Assembly: GCF_937616625.2 (NCBI RefSeq)
Contig: NC_065571.1
Location: 14,572,501 to 14,636,500, forward strand
Source of the DNA: Mercurialis annua
Lineage: Eukaryota; Streptophyta; Magnoliopsida; Malpighiales; Euphorbiaceae
Direction: 5' to 3'
Length of the DNA: 64,000 nucleotides
In this document: positions 12,601 through 24,494 of the stretch, in pieces
Numbering within the stretch: the first letter of the stretch is position 1
Layout: each line of letters begins with the position of its first letter
Made by a program: the position numbers and the translations under genes
The notes under the pieces: generated by a model
The model's input: the letters and a program-made list of their open reading frames with translations, nothing else
Database searches by the model: none
Told to the model about the DNA's origin: nothing

Positions 12601-13450
12601 TCTTCTTATCAAATAATCCTTGTTGTACAGTACAAAGGTGTATAAATTGGAGACGAGTAACTTGGTGGATCTAAGATCTCGGGACCATACCACTAAGGAC
12701 GATACGACTTATTATGATATGTTATAAATAAGAATAATTATAAGTTTAAGGTTAGAAGTTTAAGATTAAGGTTTCGATCAGATCAAATACTTTCCTCATA
12801 TGCTGTGATTGTATATATGTTAAATGTTCTAAAATTCGATTGTGCGTGTTTGAGATGTTTTTAAAATGTGATTATATATAGTTTAATATTTTTTTTTAAA
12901 TGCGATGCTTATTTTGATAATATGGTAAGTAAAGTATAACTCACTCAGCTTAATAGATGACTCCCCCAATAGTGTATTTTTTAGGTACCTAGATTCTGGA
13001 CATGGCTAGAAGTCCGTCTTTGACCGAAAGTCCCTTTGGCTATATACAGTCCCGACTTCCATAGTTGCTGCAGTAGTGTGATGTCTAACCAGTGTTGTGG
13101 CCTAGTACAGTAACATATTTTTATGATGTCTATAGTTGCTGTCACAGCATATACGCTTTATTTGGCTATGATGATTTTGTTCCACAGAGGTAGATACCTG
13201 TTAAGTTATTTTGACACTAGTAGTATATGTCGGGTTAGTACGTATAAGGTACGGAAATGATAGGCTCGAGCAAGTGTAATAATTTACTAGTGTATATAAA
13301 GTACGTTTGTATAAATGCTTCTGTTTGTAAGGTCGTTATGTGATTAATGTTTGCGAAAAATTTATTGTGATTTTAGGCTTGCTACGGGTTTTGGAGCTAC
13401 CATTCCCATTCCCCAGCGCCGGTCGCGGTCCTCGGTTTTGGGTCGTGACA
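12600..13450 (+). repeat. Long LTR-like repeat, family A, copy 2 (5'-truncated)
   Basis: It ends in the family A terminal block GGTCGTGACA at 13441-13450 and carries the upstream landmarks of copy 1: a TAACTCACTCAG block at about 12940, and the GCAGTAGTGTGATGTCTA block near 13070. A single hairpin module has arms CTTGGTGG at 12661-12668 and CCACTAAG at 12690-12697 (one G-T pair) around a loop with GATCTCGGGA. The left third seen in copy 5 is missing. Confidence 0.55.
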
Positions 13451-13749
13451 GGCTGCTATGGCGTATTGCCATAGTTGTTATTGTGGAAGTTCTTTTGGTT
13501 CAGCTGTGGTTAATTCCCAGAATTAAAGTTGGAACTGCATTTTCATTGGCATGTCCCCTGTTGTCCTTTCATGAAAAATTAAGGTGGGTACGCGAGCTCG
13601 AATTGTATGTGTTCGAATACGAATCATTAATATGCCTTTGACCTCATACATATTTTACTCTCTCATTCACAACTTAACTAAGTATAGGGCAATCCTTTCC
13701 TGTATGGTTGAGATTACCACATATTTCATATAATTACTTTGAAGTGCAG

Positions 13750-14560
13750 CCACAAAACTAACCTTGACAACTACCATTTTCTTTGTGAGGTAGTCAATGT
13801 GCACTTGCATGGCATCCATGGCAGAATTTTGTTCCATTGTCATCACCTCTCCATGAATAGGCTTTCAAGCTCACTTTATTAGCCAAGAACAGTTGTTCAA
13901 AGCCAACTCCTCCAACATATCATATTCATTGTCAAGCGTCTTCCTCATTAAGGAAACCGCTGCTACTGCATCTACGATACCATGGTTGGTATTGAGGCAG
14001 TATTTTTAGATTGTATGTATGAGATTCTTTCTCGATATATTGTGGCGGGGCAGTTCTTTGTAGGTCTTTTTAAAACGCTCCCAGGCCTCATATAATGACA
14101 ATTTACCAAACTACTGAAAGTTCATTATATCCCTAGATCATCCTTACGGTCTTGGCCAACAGAAAATATTCAGCAAGGAATGCTTTAGCGAGCTGTCTCC
14201 TTGTGGTAATTATTGCACTAGGACGCTAGTGAATCCATGTTTTTTCTTTGTCCCTCAAAGTGAAAGGAAACAACTGCAGTTTCATCTAATATTATGACGC
14301 ACCATTAATCTTGAAGGTGTTACAGATTTTATTGAATCTCGATACCTAGCTAGTAGGATCCTTATTTTGTATCCCATGAAACTGGAAATGATCTTAAAGA
14401 AGATTGATGTCCAAGTCTTGATCTTGAAGTTGTTCGTGTTAGCAGGGGGCGCCAAATAACCATAGTTCTTATTATCCAAATTCGGTATGAAACAATCAAC
14501 TAAGGACCCTTAAATTGGAGGCGGATTTTTCTATCCATTGTTATTCACGTCTATCCCATG
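13750..14560 (-). pseudogene. Ty3/gypsy gag remnant
   Basis: The minus strand around 14050-14100 reads EAWERFKKTYKELPRHNI, and about 13860-13985 reads on as LNTNHGIVDAVA, then NEYDMLEELALNN and SWLIK. This is the order found in plant Ty3 retrotransposon gag (Retrotrans_gag, PF03732): a WERFK helix, then a GLN...VDA segment and an A-x-NN-x-x-W segment. In-frame stops occur between the segments, so it is not functional. It lies downstream of the LTR at 14830-16116 on the same strand, as expected for a 5' LTR-gag arrangement. Protease and pol do not follow; family A copy 2 adjoins instead. Confidence 0.6.
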
Positions 14561-14829
14561 TTTCCTAATAGATTTCTTTTGTCCGATATATTTTGTTCTC
14601 ATTGAACTAAATTATGGACACTTCTTTCAAAACTTGTGACTTATTCATGATATAATTCTAAATGTCTTCTTGAACGATGTGTATTGTAAATAAACTAGAA
14701 TAAATATACCTAGAACAAATGAACAAATACACATACAACAAGACAATAATACAAAAAATTAAATCAAGTTCAAATAACTTAAACTATGGTGTTAAGGTTT
14801 TTAAGCTTTTCCCGGTAACAGTGCAAAAA

Positions 14830-16116
14830 AATTATTGGGTAAAATTTGCAAATATACAGATTTCTACACATGTAATACAAACTGTGCAATTATGATATCG
14901 ATCTTATGGTAAGAGAACATATCCTTAAATTAATCTATTTCAAGTTTGTTTAGAAATTAAGAATTGTGATTTGAATTAAATTAACTAATTATAATTGTAA
15001 AAGCAAATATTAAAATTATCCCTATTTTGACATACAAAAGATGGAATCGGGGATTAACACTATTCATAATGTCATTCGATTGATGGATTATGATTCATTC
15101 TGACTAGTTGCGGTTTCAAGCTATTTTAAGATACTAATTGCGCTCTCTCAAATCGTTAGCTAGTACAATCCTAATACACATGACTCACTCGCTTAATTAT
15201 AAACTCAACTAATTGTTAAGCAAATCTAATGCACACCTATTCCTTAATTTATTTTGTCTAATCAAATTATAGGTTGTTGATTAATTTTATCCTAAATAAA
15301 CTTTCTCAACTCACATATAAAGTACAAGAAAATTGTTTAAATTGACAAAATAAATCAAGGATTAAGTATACAAATCAACACATAATAATATGTAGAAATT
15401 CAAAATCTATTAAAATCAAACATTTATACTTCAAGAGTTAATCCCTAATTAGATTTGTAATTGCATAATTAAATAAAAAAACAACAATATAATTTTGGGA
15501 ATTCATAGTAAAACCTCTCGAGTAAGATGGCATCGTCTTCCTAAGAATCCTCCGATCGATCTTGTTGCTTGTGTAAAACTACTCAAAATTTTGTAAATAT
15601 GCCATGTCTTCTATTGTGAAAACTACCAACCCTAACTCTAAGTTAGGATTATTATTCTTTTATAGCCATCTAGGGTTGATATGATGATTCCTCCACTACT
15701 TCTCATGTATTGCAATGCCTCTAAGATGTTATAGAACTCTTGGGTTAAACCGAGCCAAAACCGAGTGAAAACAGCCGAAAACAAACAAACACAATATTGC
15801 TGGTGTGCTCGAGCACACGAGCTCAAGAGCAGGCCTTATAGCTCATTTGGAGTGACTGCTCGAGCCCTTGTACGAGCTGCATGCGCGAGCATTAGTTGTC
15901 TAATTGTCTAAATCTTTAATTCTCTAAGGCCGTTTTGGATAGACTACAAATTTGATTCAAATGGTGTCTATTGAGCTATAAAACACGCAAAACACACATG
16001 CATTGTACATGAAATGCTTAAATAAAAAGTGAGTAAAATGAAACTCAAAAACAACAAGTGCAGGATAAATACACTGAAACAACAACGGAAAGTAGGAGTA
16101 ATACTACTCCTATCAG
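14830..16116 (-). mobile_element. 5' LTR of a minus-strand Ty3 element (degenerate)
   Basis: On the minus strand the segment starts TGATAGGAGTAGTATTACTCC at 16116. That resembles the start of the solo LTR at 49337-50938 (TGATAGGAGTATTTTACTCC). The two also share an ATCGATC block near the other end. Immediately beyond the low-coordinate end (14812-14832) the minus strand reads TGCACTGTTACCGGGAA. This is a plausible decayed form of the TGGCGCCGTTGCCGGGGA primer-binding site known from plant Ty3 elements, changed mainly by C-to-T and G-to-A substitutions. The gag remnant follows. No second LTR was found. Confidence 0.5.
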
Positions 16117-18323
16117 TGATCGGTTGGCAAAATATATTTGGTTTTTTGTCAGCTAACGGTGGTCAATGAGGAATGTTTATTGTTGATTATCAACCAGTTG
16201 ATTATTGACTATTGTCTCTTACGTTCAATCTCAATATCAATTCCTCTCACATTACCGTAAGATCCACTAAAAATGACTTGAAATTATTATTCTGACATGA
16301 ATATAACAATATAAAAATTTATCTAGGTCCACCGAGAGTATACTCTATAGATCCACCTTAAATCTAGGTCAAATTCACCTCCAATCCATGTCAAATGACC
16401 ACAATAATATAATCAAAATTTAACCAAAATCAACGTCAGATCCACCATCGGGATCCATCAGTTTTACCTTAAATTTAAATTGTAATCTAATTTCAATACT
16501 AAACTATCAATTTTACCAAAATTCCCCTTCGGACTTTGCATCTTGACATCGACAATAACTTTTAGTGAATTTTTAAAATGCGGTATTCTATAAATTCTTT
16601 TCTGAATATTTTTGTCATCATTTTTAGAATTATTTTTAAAAAGTTTTCCAATGTTTGGAAAGATCCTAACAAATATCATTAATAATACTTCTTTGATCAT
16701 TATCAGAATTTTATTTTATAAAACTTCAGTTATAAAATTATAATCCTGGAATGAGCTCGAACAAACAACTCTTAATAATAAGAGTACTTTTTTCGTTTAA
16801 CTAAATAATGATTATAATGTGTTTTTGATATATGATATATAGTTATGTGATTTTTTGAAACATATTAATGTATTAATAACTTTTCTTTGGTAGAAACAAA
16901 ATATTAGTTAAAATAAAACTTAAATCTTCATTTTTTAAAAGTTTGATTGATTTTGACCACAAAGTTTGAAAAATCAAACTTTAACTTAATATGATCAATT
17001 AAATTTTATTTACGGTATTAATTAACTAAAAATGCTTATCTCTCTTTTCTCTCAAAGCAAATCGTAGCCGTCTAGAGTTTTTTTGTTGTTTCTTCTCCGA
17101 CAGCCGTCAATAGTTTGATTTTACGGTAGCCATCCCTTTACATATATTACTTTAATTTCATAGATATAATAAATAGCCAATTCTTTTCCATTTTCTCTTG
17201 ATGGATTAAGATTTATCAACGAAGTGACATTCAATTACCAAGAAGCGAAGATAAATTGAAGATCATCAACAACAAAATGAAATCGTTTATGAACTATATT
17301 AAATTTATTTATTTTTCATTGTTTGTTTTTTTCTGAATGTTCTATTTTGTCATTTTTTGTGAAAGGTTTGTTGTCCTTCCTCTGTGAAAGGTTTGTTGTC
17401 TCTTTTTTATGAAGGAGTTATCAAGTGGTGGTTGAATTGGATGATGTGAGTTTGCGGGTGATGGGTGAAATTTGATCGAAGATTGATTGAAGACTACTGC
17501 ACTTAATTAGCGAAACAATTAATAATTTATTTTTTGTTTTCGTAAGTAAGATCTGCGAATCAGAGAGCATGTTGTCTGTTCCATGTCAGGTCATCGGGTT
17601 TCGTTTTCGAATTATCCCGAATTTCTTACAAATATAACTATTTCATATTCGATTTAATGAGATTTGATGAATTAAAAAAAACTAAAAATGCTTATTAATT
17701 AACTTTTTTGAATTTTCAAAAACTCTAAATATAATATTAAAAATAAAGAGACAGAACCAGGCTTGTGGTAATTGATTCTACCTTTTTGTATATTTAGTTT
17801 AATTAGGTTCTAACTTTTTTGCTTCTTGTGCACGTTTTAAGCTCTGACTATTCCTGTCCATGGCCTAATGGTACCTATAAATTAATCAACAAAATAAAAT
17901 CCATAATTTAAAATAATCATCTTTATATTTTGTATGTCCTATAATTTAATACTTTTATACTTTGGGAGCAGCAAATTTCAGGCCATTGTATACTTTAACA
18001 TTTGGAGATTTGCGTTTAGCAGAATATGTTATTAGTATCATGCATCCTCTATTGATACAGGCAAAATCATGGTCATAGATGCTCTAGGATTGCGTAAAAA
18101 AGGCAATTACATTAAAATATTCTAGTTTTTAAAATATAGTGAGATAAGTGGATTAGAAGACTTCAAATTTTTATATAACATTGTAAGTCAAGTTCATAAA
18201 ATTCATCACTCTTTATAAAATGAAAGGACATATTAAAAAATTAAAATGATATTTCATTAAATGACATTTATATTTTCATAAAATGAAAATATATAAATTT
18301 ATTAAATATAATCAGTCAATTTT

Positions 18324-18325
<2 letters not shown>
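16117..18325. other. AT-rich intergenic stretch, no gene seen
   Basis: No recognisable gene or element boundary. 16320-16450 repeats phrases such as ATCCACCTTAAATCTAGGTCAAATTC. 17340-17405 contains a direct repeat of GTGAAAGGTTTGTTGTC. Confidence 0.4.

Positions 18326-18381
<56 letters not shown>
18326..18381. repeat. (AT)n microsatellite
   Basis: About 55 bases of uninterrupted AT dinucleotides. Confidence 0.95.
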
Positions 18382-18382
<1 letters not shown>

Positions 18383-18594
18383 AACATGAAAAAATCTTAA
18401 TCTTCACATGGCACCTAAACAACCATGATCATATTTGTCTTACGTAGAAGTAGTGGTTTCTGGAAATTAGATTCTGTTTTCAGCTAATGTTGGAAGCCGA
18501 AAGTTAGTTTCTCACACTCAAAATGACAAACAAGTAAAAGTTCGTGTTAAATTTATAAATAGCGCTAAAGTTCGCAATTTTTAAAGCAATCGAG

Positions 18595-18781
18595 TTTTTT
18601 TTTTTTTGTAAGCTCATCCGGTTTCCAAGGCTTCGCCCTGACTAATCCGGATCCAACCCGTGTCGCGCACCAGGCATGGTGGGTGAGTCTACCAGTAGGA
18701 ATTTTCTGCATTCACAAGGACTCGAACCCAAAACCTTACTTAAGCGATACCAAACTGCTTACCACTTGGACCAACCCCCAT
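18595..18781 (-). mobile_element. tRNA-derived SINE
   Basis: Read on the minus strand, it starts GGGGGTTGGTCCAAGTGG TAAGC, an RNA polymerase III A-box, and about 40 bases later has a B-box GGTTCGAGTCC. The body continues through CCTACTGGTAGACTC and GCGACACGGGTTGGATCC to a 13-base poly(A) (poly-T at 18595-18607 on the plus strand). A-box, B-box, non-tRNA body and A-tail are the layout of plant SINEs. Flanks share only GAGTTTTTT-like sequence, so the target duplication is not clear. Confidence 0.75.
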
Positions 18782-19225
18782 TGGTGAGTTTTTTTTTTAT
18801 ATAAAACTAAAATGAGTTAGTTTCTTAATTCATATAAAAATATGATTCTTTCTATCTTTATAGAATGCACAAAAAATATCTATTTTAGCCCTTGGATACA
18901 ATACACAATGTGATAAATAATTTCTATTTATAGGATAAACCCTCACAAATTGGCATAAGAACAATATCAGACTAATCAAGAAAACAATGAATAGAAACCC
19001 TGGAATTTTGTTCGAGTACTTGAAAATGCAAAACCTATAAATTGGGAAATTCCTCTATTATAAAGAGAACTTTTAGTGGAAACTTATGTTAGAATCTACT
19101 ACAACAAATTAACGATCAGAAAGTTCAGTACACTGATTAAAAAAAGAACACATAATAGAAAAACAAGGTCTAGAGAATCAGTAGCAAAAACTACTCCACA
19201 AAAGCTTGATCCTACATACATATTT

Positions 19226-21838
19226 TTATTCTAAGAACGTCTCCATGACATCCGAATACATACCTCCTTCGGAATTTCTGTACTCCACAGATTGTTGCTG
19301 ATGATGATCGACAGAGGTCGAAGACGACGAAGTTGTCATTCTTGCAGGCAAAGTAAAGCTTCTTTTGAACTTATTTTCCATTTTCCTCGCGCTGTCCAAG
19401 CTCAAGAACTCGTTAGGAATAGGATTCTGGTCATTTTGATCATTTTTGTTCCCTATGTTTTCAGGGTGAAACAAAAGCTTAGCCTCATCGCTTCTTCCGG
19501 TTAAAGCATTGAAGAAAGACAGTCCGTTGGGCCATTTTATGTCGTTCTCGTGCTCTCCAATCATTTCTTCCATTCGGGTCTCGGCTGCGTGAGGTAGGAT
19601 GAACATATGCGGTTCATCTTTTGCCTGGGGATATCCGAGGCGAGCTGATGTTGGGAAACTCGGTGAAGAAAGCATGGAAGATGGAGATGGGAGTGGCCTT
19701 TGATTCCAGTTGAAGAGAGGAGGCGGCGGGCGACTCGGAATCGCAGACTGCTTAGATGGAATTGAAGAGGAAGATGAATTGTTTCTTGTTGAGGAAAAAA
19801 GCTGGGACAGGTAAAAACCAGATTGGTAGCCAAGTGACTCAAAGGTATGCCTCATTCTTAGCACAAAATGAAGGTCTTCAGGTATCTGAAAAATAGAGAC
19901 AATGCCTTGGTCAGATCAAGTAATGCATGTCAAAGTCGAAACAGTTTCGAATTAAAGTTCGACTCAAACTCGATCGGATTTTATTTTACGAGTCCAAATT
20001 CAAATTCGGCAGAACAGTTGGACTCAGATTATTTGTATAAGTATCTAGTCAATAAGTTTTAGTATTAAATAAAGAGAGTATTGCTATAAATATTTACAAT
20101 TATAAAGCATAAAAAAATTAAATTTAGTTACAATTTGGTAAGGTTTGCGAGACTTTGACAGGGTATCTGAATGTTCAAATTCAACTCCGCAATTGACTCG
20201 AATAGCTCGAACTCAAACTCGTCTATTTCGAGTAACTCTCGATTACACCGAGCATATCAAACACTATGCAAATTAGCACACTTCAAAGACTTTTTTGCAG
20301 AAGAATACAATAAGAAATTAATGTTGAACCAACAGATTCCAGAATAAAAGGAAAATAAAATAACTCACAATCTTGCAAGAACCCAATTGTAGAAGTCCAT
20401 GGCCAGCTTGAATGACAGCAATGGTCTGGCCAACATATGTAATGTAAATGTAATTAAATGAATAAAAAATTAAATAATTAAAAAAAAATCAACAATAGAA
20501 CTTACCTGAATACCAGACTCAAATTGATCAGTCCACTCTGATGGAAGCTGCAATAAATATAATCAAATTTGGAAAGTTACTATCAATCATAAATATGGTT
20601 TTCATCCCAGTAAGTATACCTAATAATGAAGGCACATTAAATTCTCAAATAATATCCAAAACTTTATAGTAAATGAAATATGTAAGTCCAAAATTAAATT
20701 ATACAAATACAAATTTGATAGTTAGCTTACAGCATCAAATGAACTCTGCCAGTAATTAGAGATATTTGGTTCACATTCAGAAGGTTCTTTGAAAACCCAT
20801 TTATGACACTTATCTGAAGCAACTTTTCCCATTAACCTGCTCAACATCAAAGATCAAAAATCAGCAAATTCATTTTTCCTATAATAAACTTTCTAAACAC
20901 CGAAACGATAAACCCGGGAAACTATACTATTAATATGAATAATCGTGTGAAATTTTAAAAAATATTTCCGAAAACATAAATAAAAGGCGGAAACATAAAA
21001 CTGGAGAAATTTCCGTGCAACATACCGAATTTGATTTATGATAGTAATAATTAAAAAAATAAGACCTACCCAGTACCCACCCTTCTCCATAATTATATAA
21101 CTGGATAGACATTTTGCTGAATGATTTTCTGACAGGATCTTCTCCGTCAATCTCTTCCAGACAATCCCCGATTCTTCCCCGGCAAAACCCATCTTCCCAC
21201 ATCAACATCCTTCACAAAATTCCATAAGCTCATTAAATTTTTGAAAAACAACATATACCGAGTGGTGAGCAGCACTCGTGAGAGAAATTGAACGGACGAT
21301 CTAGCATAGCATAATGCTGTTTAGCGTTTATACCATTTAAACTATAGCTCATCGGTACAAAACCCCATTTCTTATTACTGTTTATATTTTTGATTCTCTA
21401 TATTTACAGTCTATAAATGTACAGCCTCTGTTTGGAAACTGAGAAAAGAAGAGAGAAAGTACAGAAACAGCAGAGTTCTAAAACGAGTTAAGTCTAGAAA
21501 TGATATTTACAGTAACTTAATGAGAATCTGAAGTTAAAATTTGCAGTTTCTTTTTGTTTTTTTCTCTGTAACCAAACAGGGTACAAAAGACAAAAGTAAA
21601 GAAGATAAAAACAAAAACCAACTCACAAGCTTCCATTATCATCACCAACCTTGCAGCCATTACCGCCCCTAACTCGTCTGCAAGAAAAAGAAAGTGAAAA
21701 TCCGAAATCACAAATTAAAGATGATAAAACCAGAGATTAAGACAGGAAAAAGTACGGTCGAGGACGAATAGTCCAGAAGACAGAGTAAGTCCAGTCCGAG
21801 CTGAGACAGACAGTTCGAAGGGCCTCATGAAGGGCCAT
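19226..21838 (-). CDS. RICE SALT SENSITIVE 3-like protein (bHLH-MYC N-terminal domain)
   Basis: Seven coding exons on the minus strand join in frame: 21756-21838, 21627-21677, 21081-21209, 20731-20836, 20506-20547, 20369-20425 and 19226-19885. All introns are GT-AG and the predicted protein has 375 residues. Residues 1 to about 175 (MALHEALRTVC..., DWTYSVFWTIRPRP, LYNYGEGLMGKVASDK, LPSEWTDQFESGIQ, LRMRHTFESLGYQ) match the bHLH-MYC_N fold (PF14215) of the RSS3/LHW-related group. No basic helix-loop-helix follows. The tail has a Ser/Pro-rich linker and a conserved WPNGLSFFNALTGR motif near residue 274. Rice RSS3 is a nuclear adaptor linking JAZ repressors to non-R/B bHLH factors in root growth under salt; the same role here is inferred from family. 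An in-frame ATG lies three bases upstream (21841), so the start could be either. Older databases call relatives 'WNK-related', although no kinase domain is present. No exon is broken. Confidence 0.93.
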
Positions 21839-21898
21839 CATCCCCACTGCTTCTTTGCTCCTGTCTGCTCCTCCCGAGCCCACCATTTTTGTACTGTC

Positions 21899-21915
21899 TT
21901 TTTATCTATAAATTA
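21899..21915 (-). promoter_or_regulatory. Possible TATA region of the RSS3-like gene
   Basis: The minus strand reads AATTTATAGATAAAAAG about 60-75 bases upstream of the start codon. It is the only TATA-like word near the gene start and implies a short leader. Assignment is by position and composition only. Confidence 0.3.
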
Positions 21916-22151
21916 CACCAAATATTATTATCACTGTCACCGCTTCTTCTTCTTAAACCCAGTTATTTCATAAATACTTTACTTGTATTTTTATGTTATA
22001 TGATGGGCTACTAAAAAAGCTTACAATTCTTCAACTTTCTCTCTCTAGTATTTGTTTTGGTGATTGATCAAAGAGAAGAGGAGGGGCTGGGGATTGATTA
22101 GTGTTTGTGTTTTAACCTTGTAAGAAAAGGGAGTGGGGACAATTTTATTTT

Positions 22152-22655
22152 GGCCTAATGTCTTAAAAAAACCCTGACCTTTTAGTCCCTTTTCAATCAT
22201 ACCCTGACGTTGAAAATTTGTCAATTTTACCCTATTTTGCATTTTTGTGTTTCAATTGTACCCTGAAAAATTAAATTAACGTCTTTTGCGTTTGAAAATT
22301 TGTTTAAAACATTCTCCATGTCTCACATATATTGATTGTATATTTTTAAAATTTATTTAAATTTAGTTAAATTAATTAAGAATTTAAATTAGTGTTAATT
22401 TGATTATGGTTTTTAGTTAGTTTTTAAAAATAAAGGACTTATTTGTACTTTTTTGAATAAAAAGAATTTAATTTCATGTTTAGACTTAATTAATTGAATG
22501 ATTTCATCATTTAAGTAAAAAAATTAACAAAAATTAAAATATTGGGGTACAATTGAAAATGGAAAATTCAAAAGTGGGTAAAATTGACAAATTTTCAACG
22601 TCAGGGTGGAATTGAAAAAAAAATTTAAGGTGAGGGGTTTTTAAGTGATTAGGCC
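22152..22655. mobile_element. MULE-type MITE, family M, copy 1
   Basis: The 504-bp element is flanked by nine-base direct repeats TTTTATTTT (22143-22151 and 22656-22664). Long inverted ends start GGCCTAATGTCTTAAAAA and GGCCTAATCACTTAAAAA and continue inward through CCTGACGTTGAAAATTTGTC. Nine-base duplications with long inverted ends are typical of Mutator-like elements. No coding capacity. Copies 2-4 are at 28675, 32241 and 35334. Confidence 0.85.
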
Positions 22656-22830
22656 TTTTATTTTATAACTTTCAAGTTTTATATAAATCTTGAAGTTCGT
22701 AAATTAAAAGAGTTAATTTTTTGTCATATAAAAATCTCCATGTTTTTTTAAGAGTAAAAAACTAGATTTATGTATTATCAAATTTTACATAAAAACAAAA
22801 AAGATAAAGAAAGAGTAGTGAAAAACACTA

Positions 22831-24468
22831 ATGGCTCTGGAAAAAGACGTAAGGGAACCCTCAACAGAAGATAGGTCGACGAAGAAAGCGAGATTCAGAG
22901 AGGAGGAGAATCTGACCAGTACTCCCTCGATCATGTCTTTCAGGGATAAGGTCTTACAATCAGATAAGGCTAGAGAAGATTCTTTAGCCGGTGAGTTTGA
23001 GGATTTTGTGGTTTTGGATTCTGATGTTGAAATCGGTAAGAAAGGAAGTATGCCAGCTATCACTTTCTCTAGCCGGATCCAGGAAGAATTATCGAAGCAA
23101 TGGAAAGCAACTGTGATCGTTAAATTGCTGGGAAGATCAATTGGCTATAGAAGTCTTTGCAACCGCCTAGAGACAATGTGGAACTTCACTCAAGGGTTCG
23201 ACGTTATCGACCTTGAAAACGATTACTTTCTTGTGAGACTGAAGAGTGGGGGTGATGTTGAAGCAATGCTTACAGGAGGTCCTTGGGTGATGTTGGGGCA
23301 CTATTTATTGGTTCAATCTTGGAGTCCGGCGTTTGATTGTAGGGCAGATAGAATCCAGAACATTCAAGCCTGGATTAGACTACCAGGAATGCCGATCCAT
23401 TATTACAACAAGAAGGTTCTCAGGTATATTGGCCAGATTGTGGGGAAAGTAATTAAAATTGATTACTGTACGGAATCCGCGGAAAGAGGGAAGTTTGCCC
23501 GTATTGCTGTTGAACTGAACTTAAGCTTACCTCTTGTGGCTCAATTCTATCTCGATGGGAAAGTTCAAATGGTGGAGTATGAATGTCTCCCCAGAATTTG
23601 TTTTCATTGTGGGAAATTCGGTCATGTTAAGGAATTTTGCCCGGAAATCATTATCAGAGATAAAGCTGTTCAAACCAATGGAGGTGAAGGTATTCAGGCG
23701 AATGGAGGAGTAGGTATTCAGGCGAATAAGGAAGGTCCGGCGGACGTAGTTGCTGGTGAGGCTAACCCTAATTTTGGGCCTTGGATGATGGTTGCTAAAA
23801 GGGGTAGGTCAACAAACGTATAAGGTAAAAATAATAATTACCATTCTGGTAATTCTGTCAAAGCAACAAATCTGAGGGGATCTAGATTTAATATTCTGGA
23901 AAGCGACAATGTGGGAGAGTTACCTTCCTTAGATAAGGAGCATAATACGGGGGAAGATACGGCGGGAGATATTGATATTAATCTGACTCCTACCTTTCAG
24001 CAAACTTTCCAGAAGGTTGTTGATCGTAGGACTCATGCAAAGAAAGACAATACTGCCCCTACAGCTTTACGTGATGTTACTAATGTCCCTACACAGACTA
24101 ATAAGGCCCAGGGCCCATCCAACCCAATTAAAAACAGATTTGTTGTTAATAAGGTTAGTTCCTCTCTAAACGCGCAGAATCATTCAGTTGTCATGGTCCA
24201 GTACAATAACGCTAAGGAAAATAGCATCTCCCCTAATGCTTCTCCTTCGCATAATTCCAAAGATGTGGATAATCATATGGTGGAGGACCCTGGACCACTG
24301 GAGTCTGATGGACATAGACCTAATGCTCTGTTGGCCAAAGAAAGCACAGGCTTACAAGATAAAAATACTATGGCGGATTTAGACATGATGGACGATACTG
24401 TTGACTCCACCATTGTTGATGTTGATGAAGATATTGACATGAATGGATCAGCTGCGATTCAGTCCTAA
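22831..24468 (+). pseudogene. LINE ORF1 (DUF4283 and CCHC zinc knuckle), one in-frame stop
   Basis: ORF1 encodes the nucleic-acid-binding protein that packages LINE RNA. Residues 1-330 are open. A DUF4283 region spans about residues 80-230 (KLLGRSIGYRSLCNRLETMW, PGMPIHYYNKKVLRYIG), and the zinc knuckle CFHCGKFGHVKEFC (C-x2-C-x4-H-x4-C) follows near 265. TAA at 23821-23823 stops translation, but the same frame continues open for 645 bases to TAA at 24466-24468. The part after the stop has the GSRFNIL motif common downstream of the knuckle in these proteins. So this is one reading frame of 545 codons with a single nonsense change, not two genes. ORF2 starts 26 bases further on in another frame. 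Confidence 0.88.
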
Positions 24469-24494
24469 GTTCCTTCCTTTCTTTTATTATTTTT

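Noticed and set aside
18595..18781. Functional tRNA gene
   Set aside because: A and B boxes are present, but the sequence continues into a SINE body with an A-tail and lacks an acceptor stem.
22831..24468. Two separate gag-like genes
   Set aside because: Both segments are in the same frame, separated by one stop codon; they are one broken LINE ORF1.
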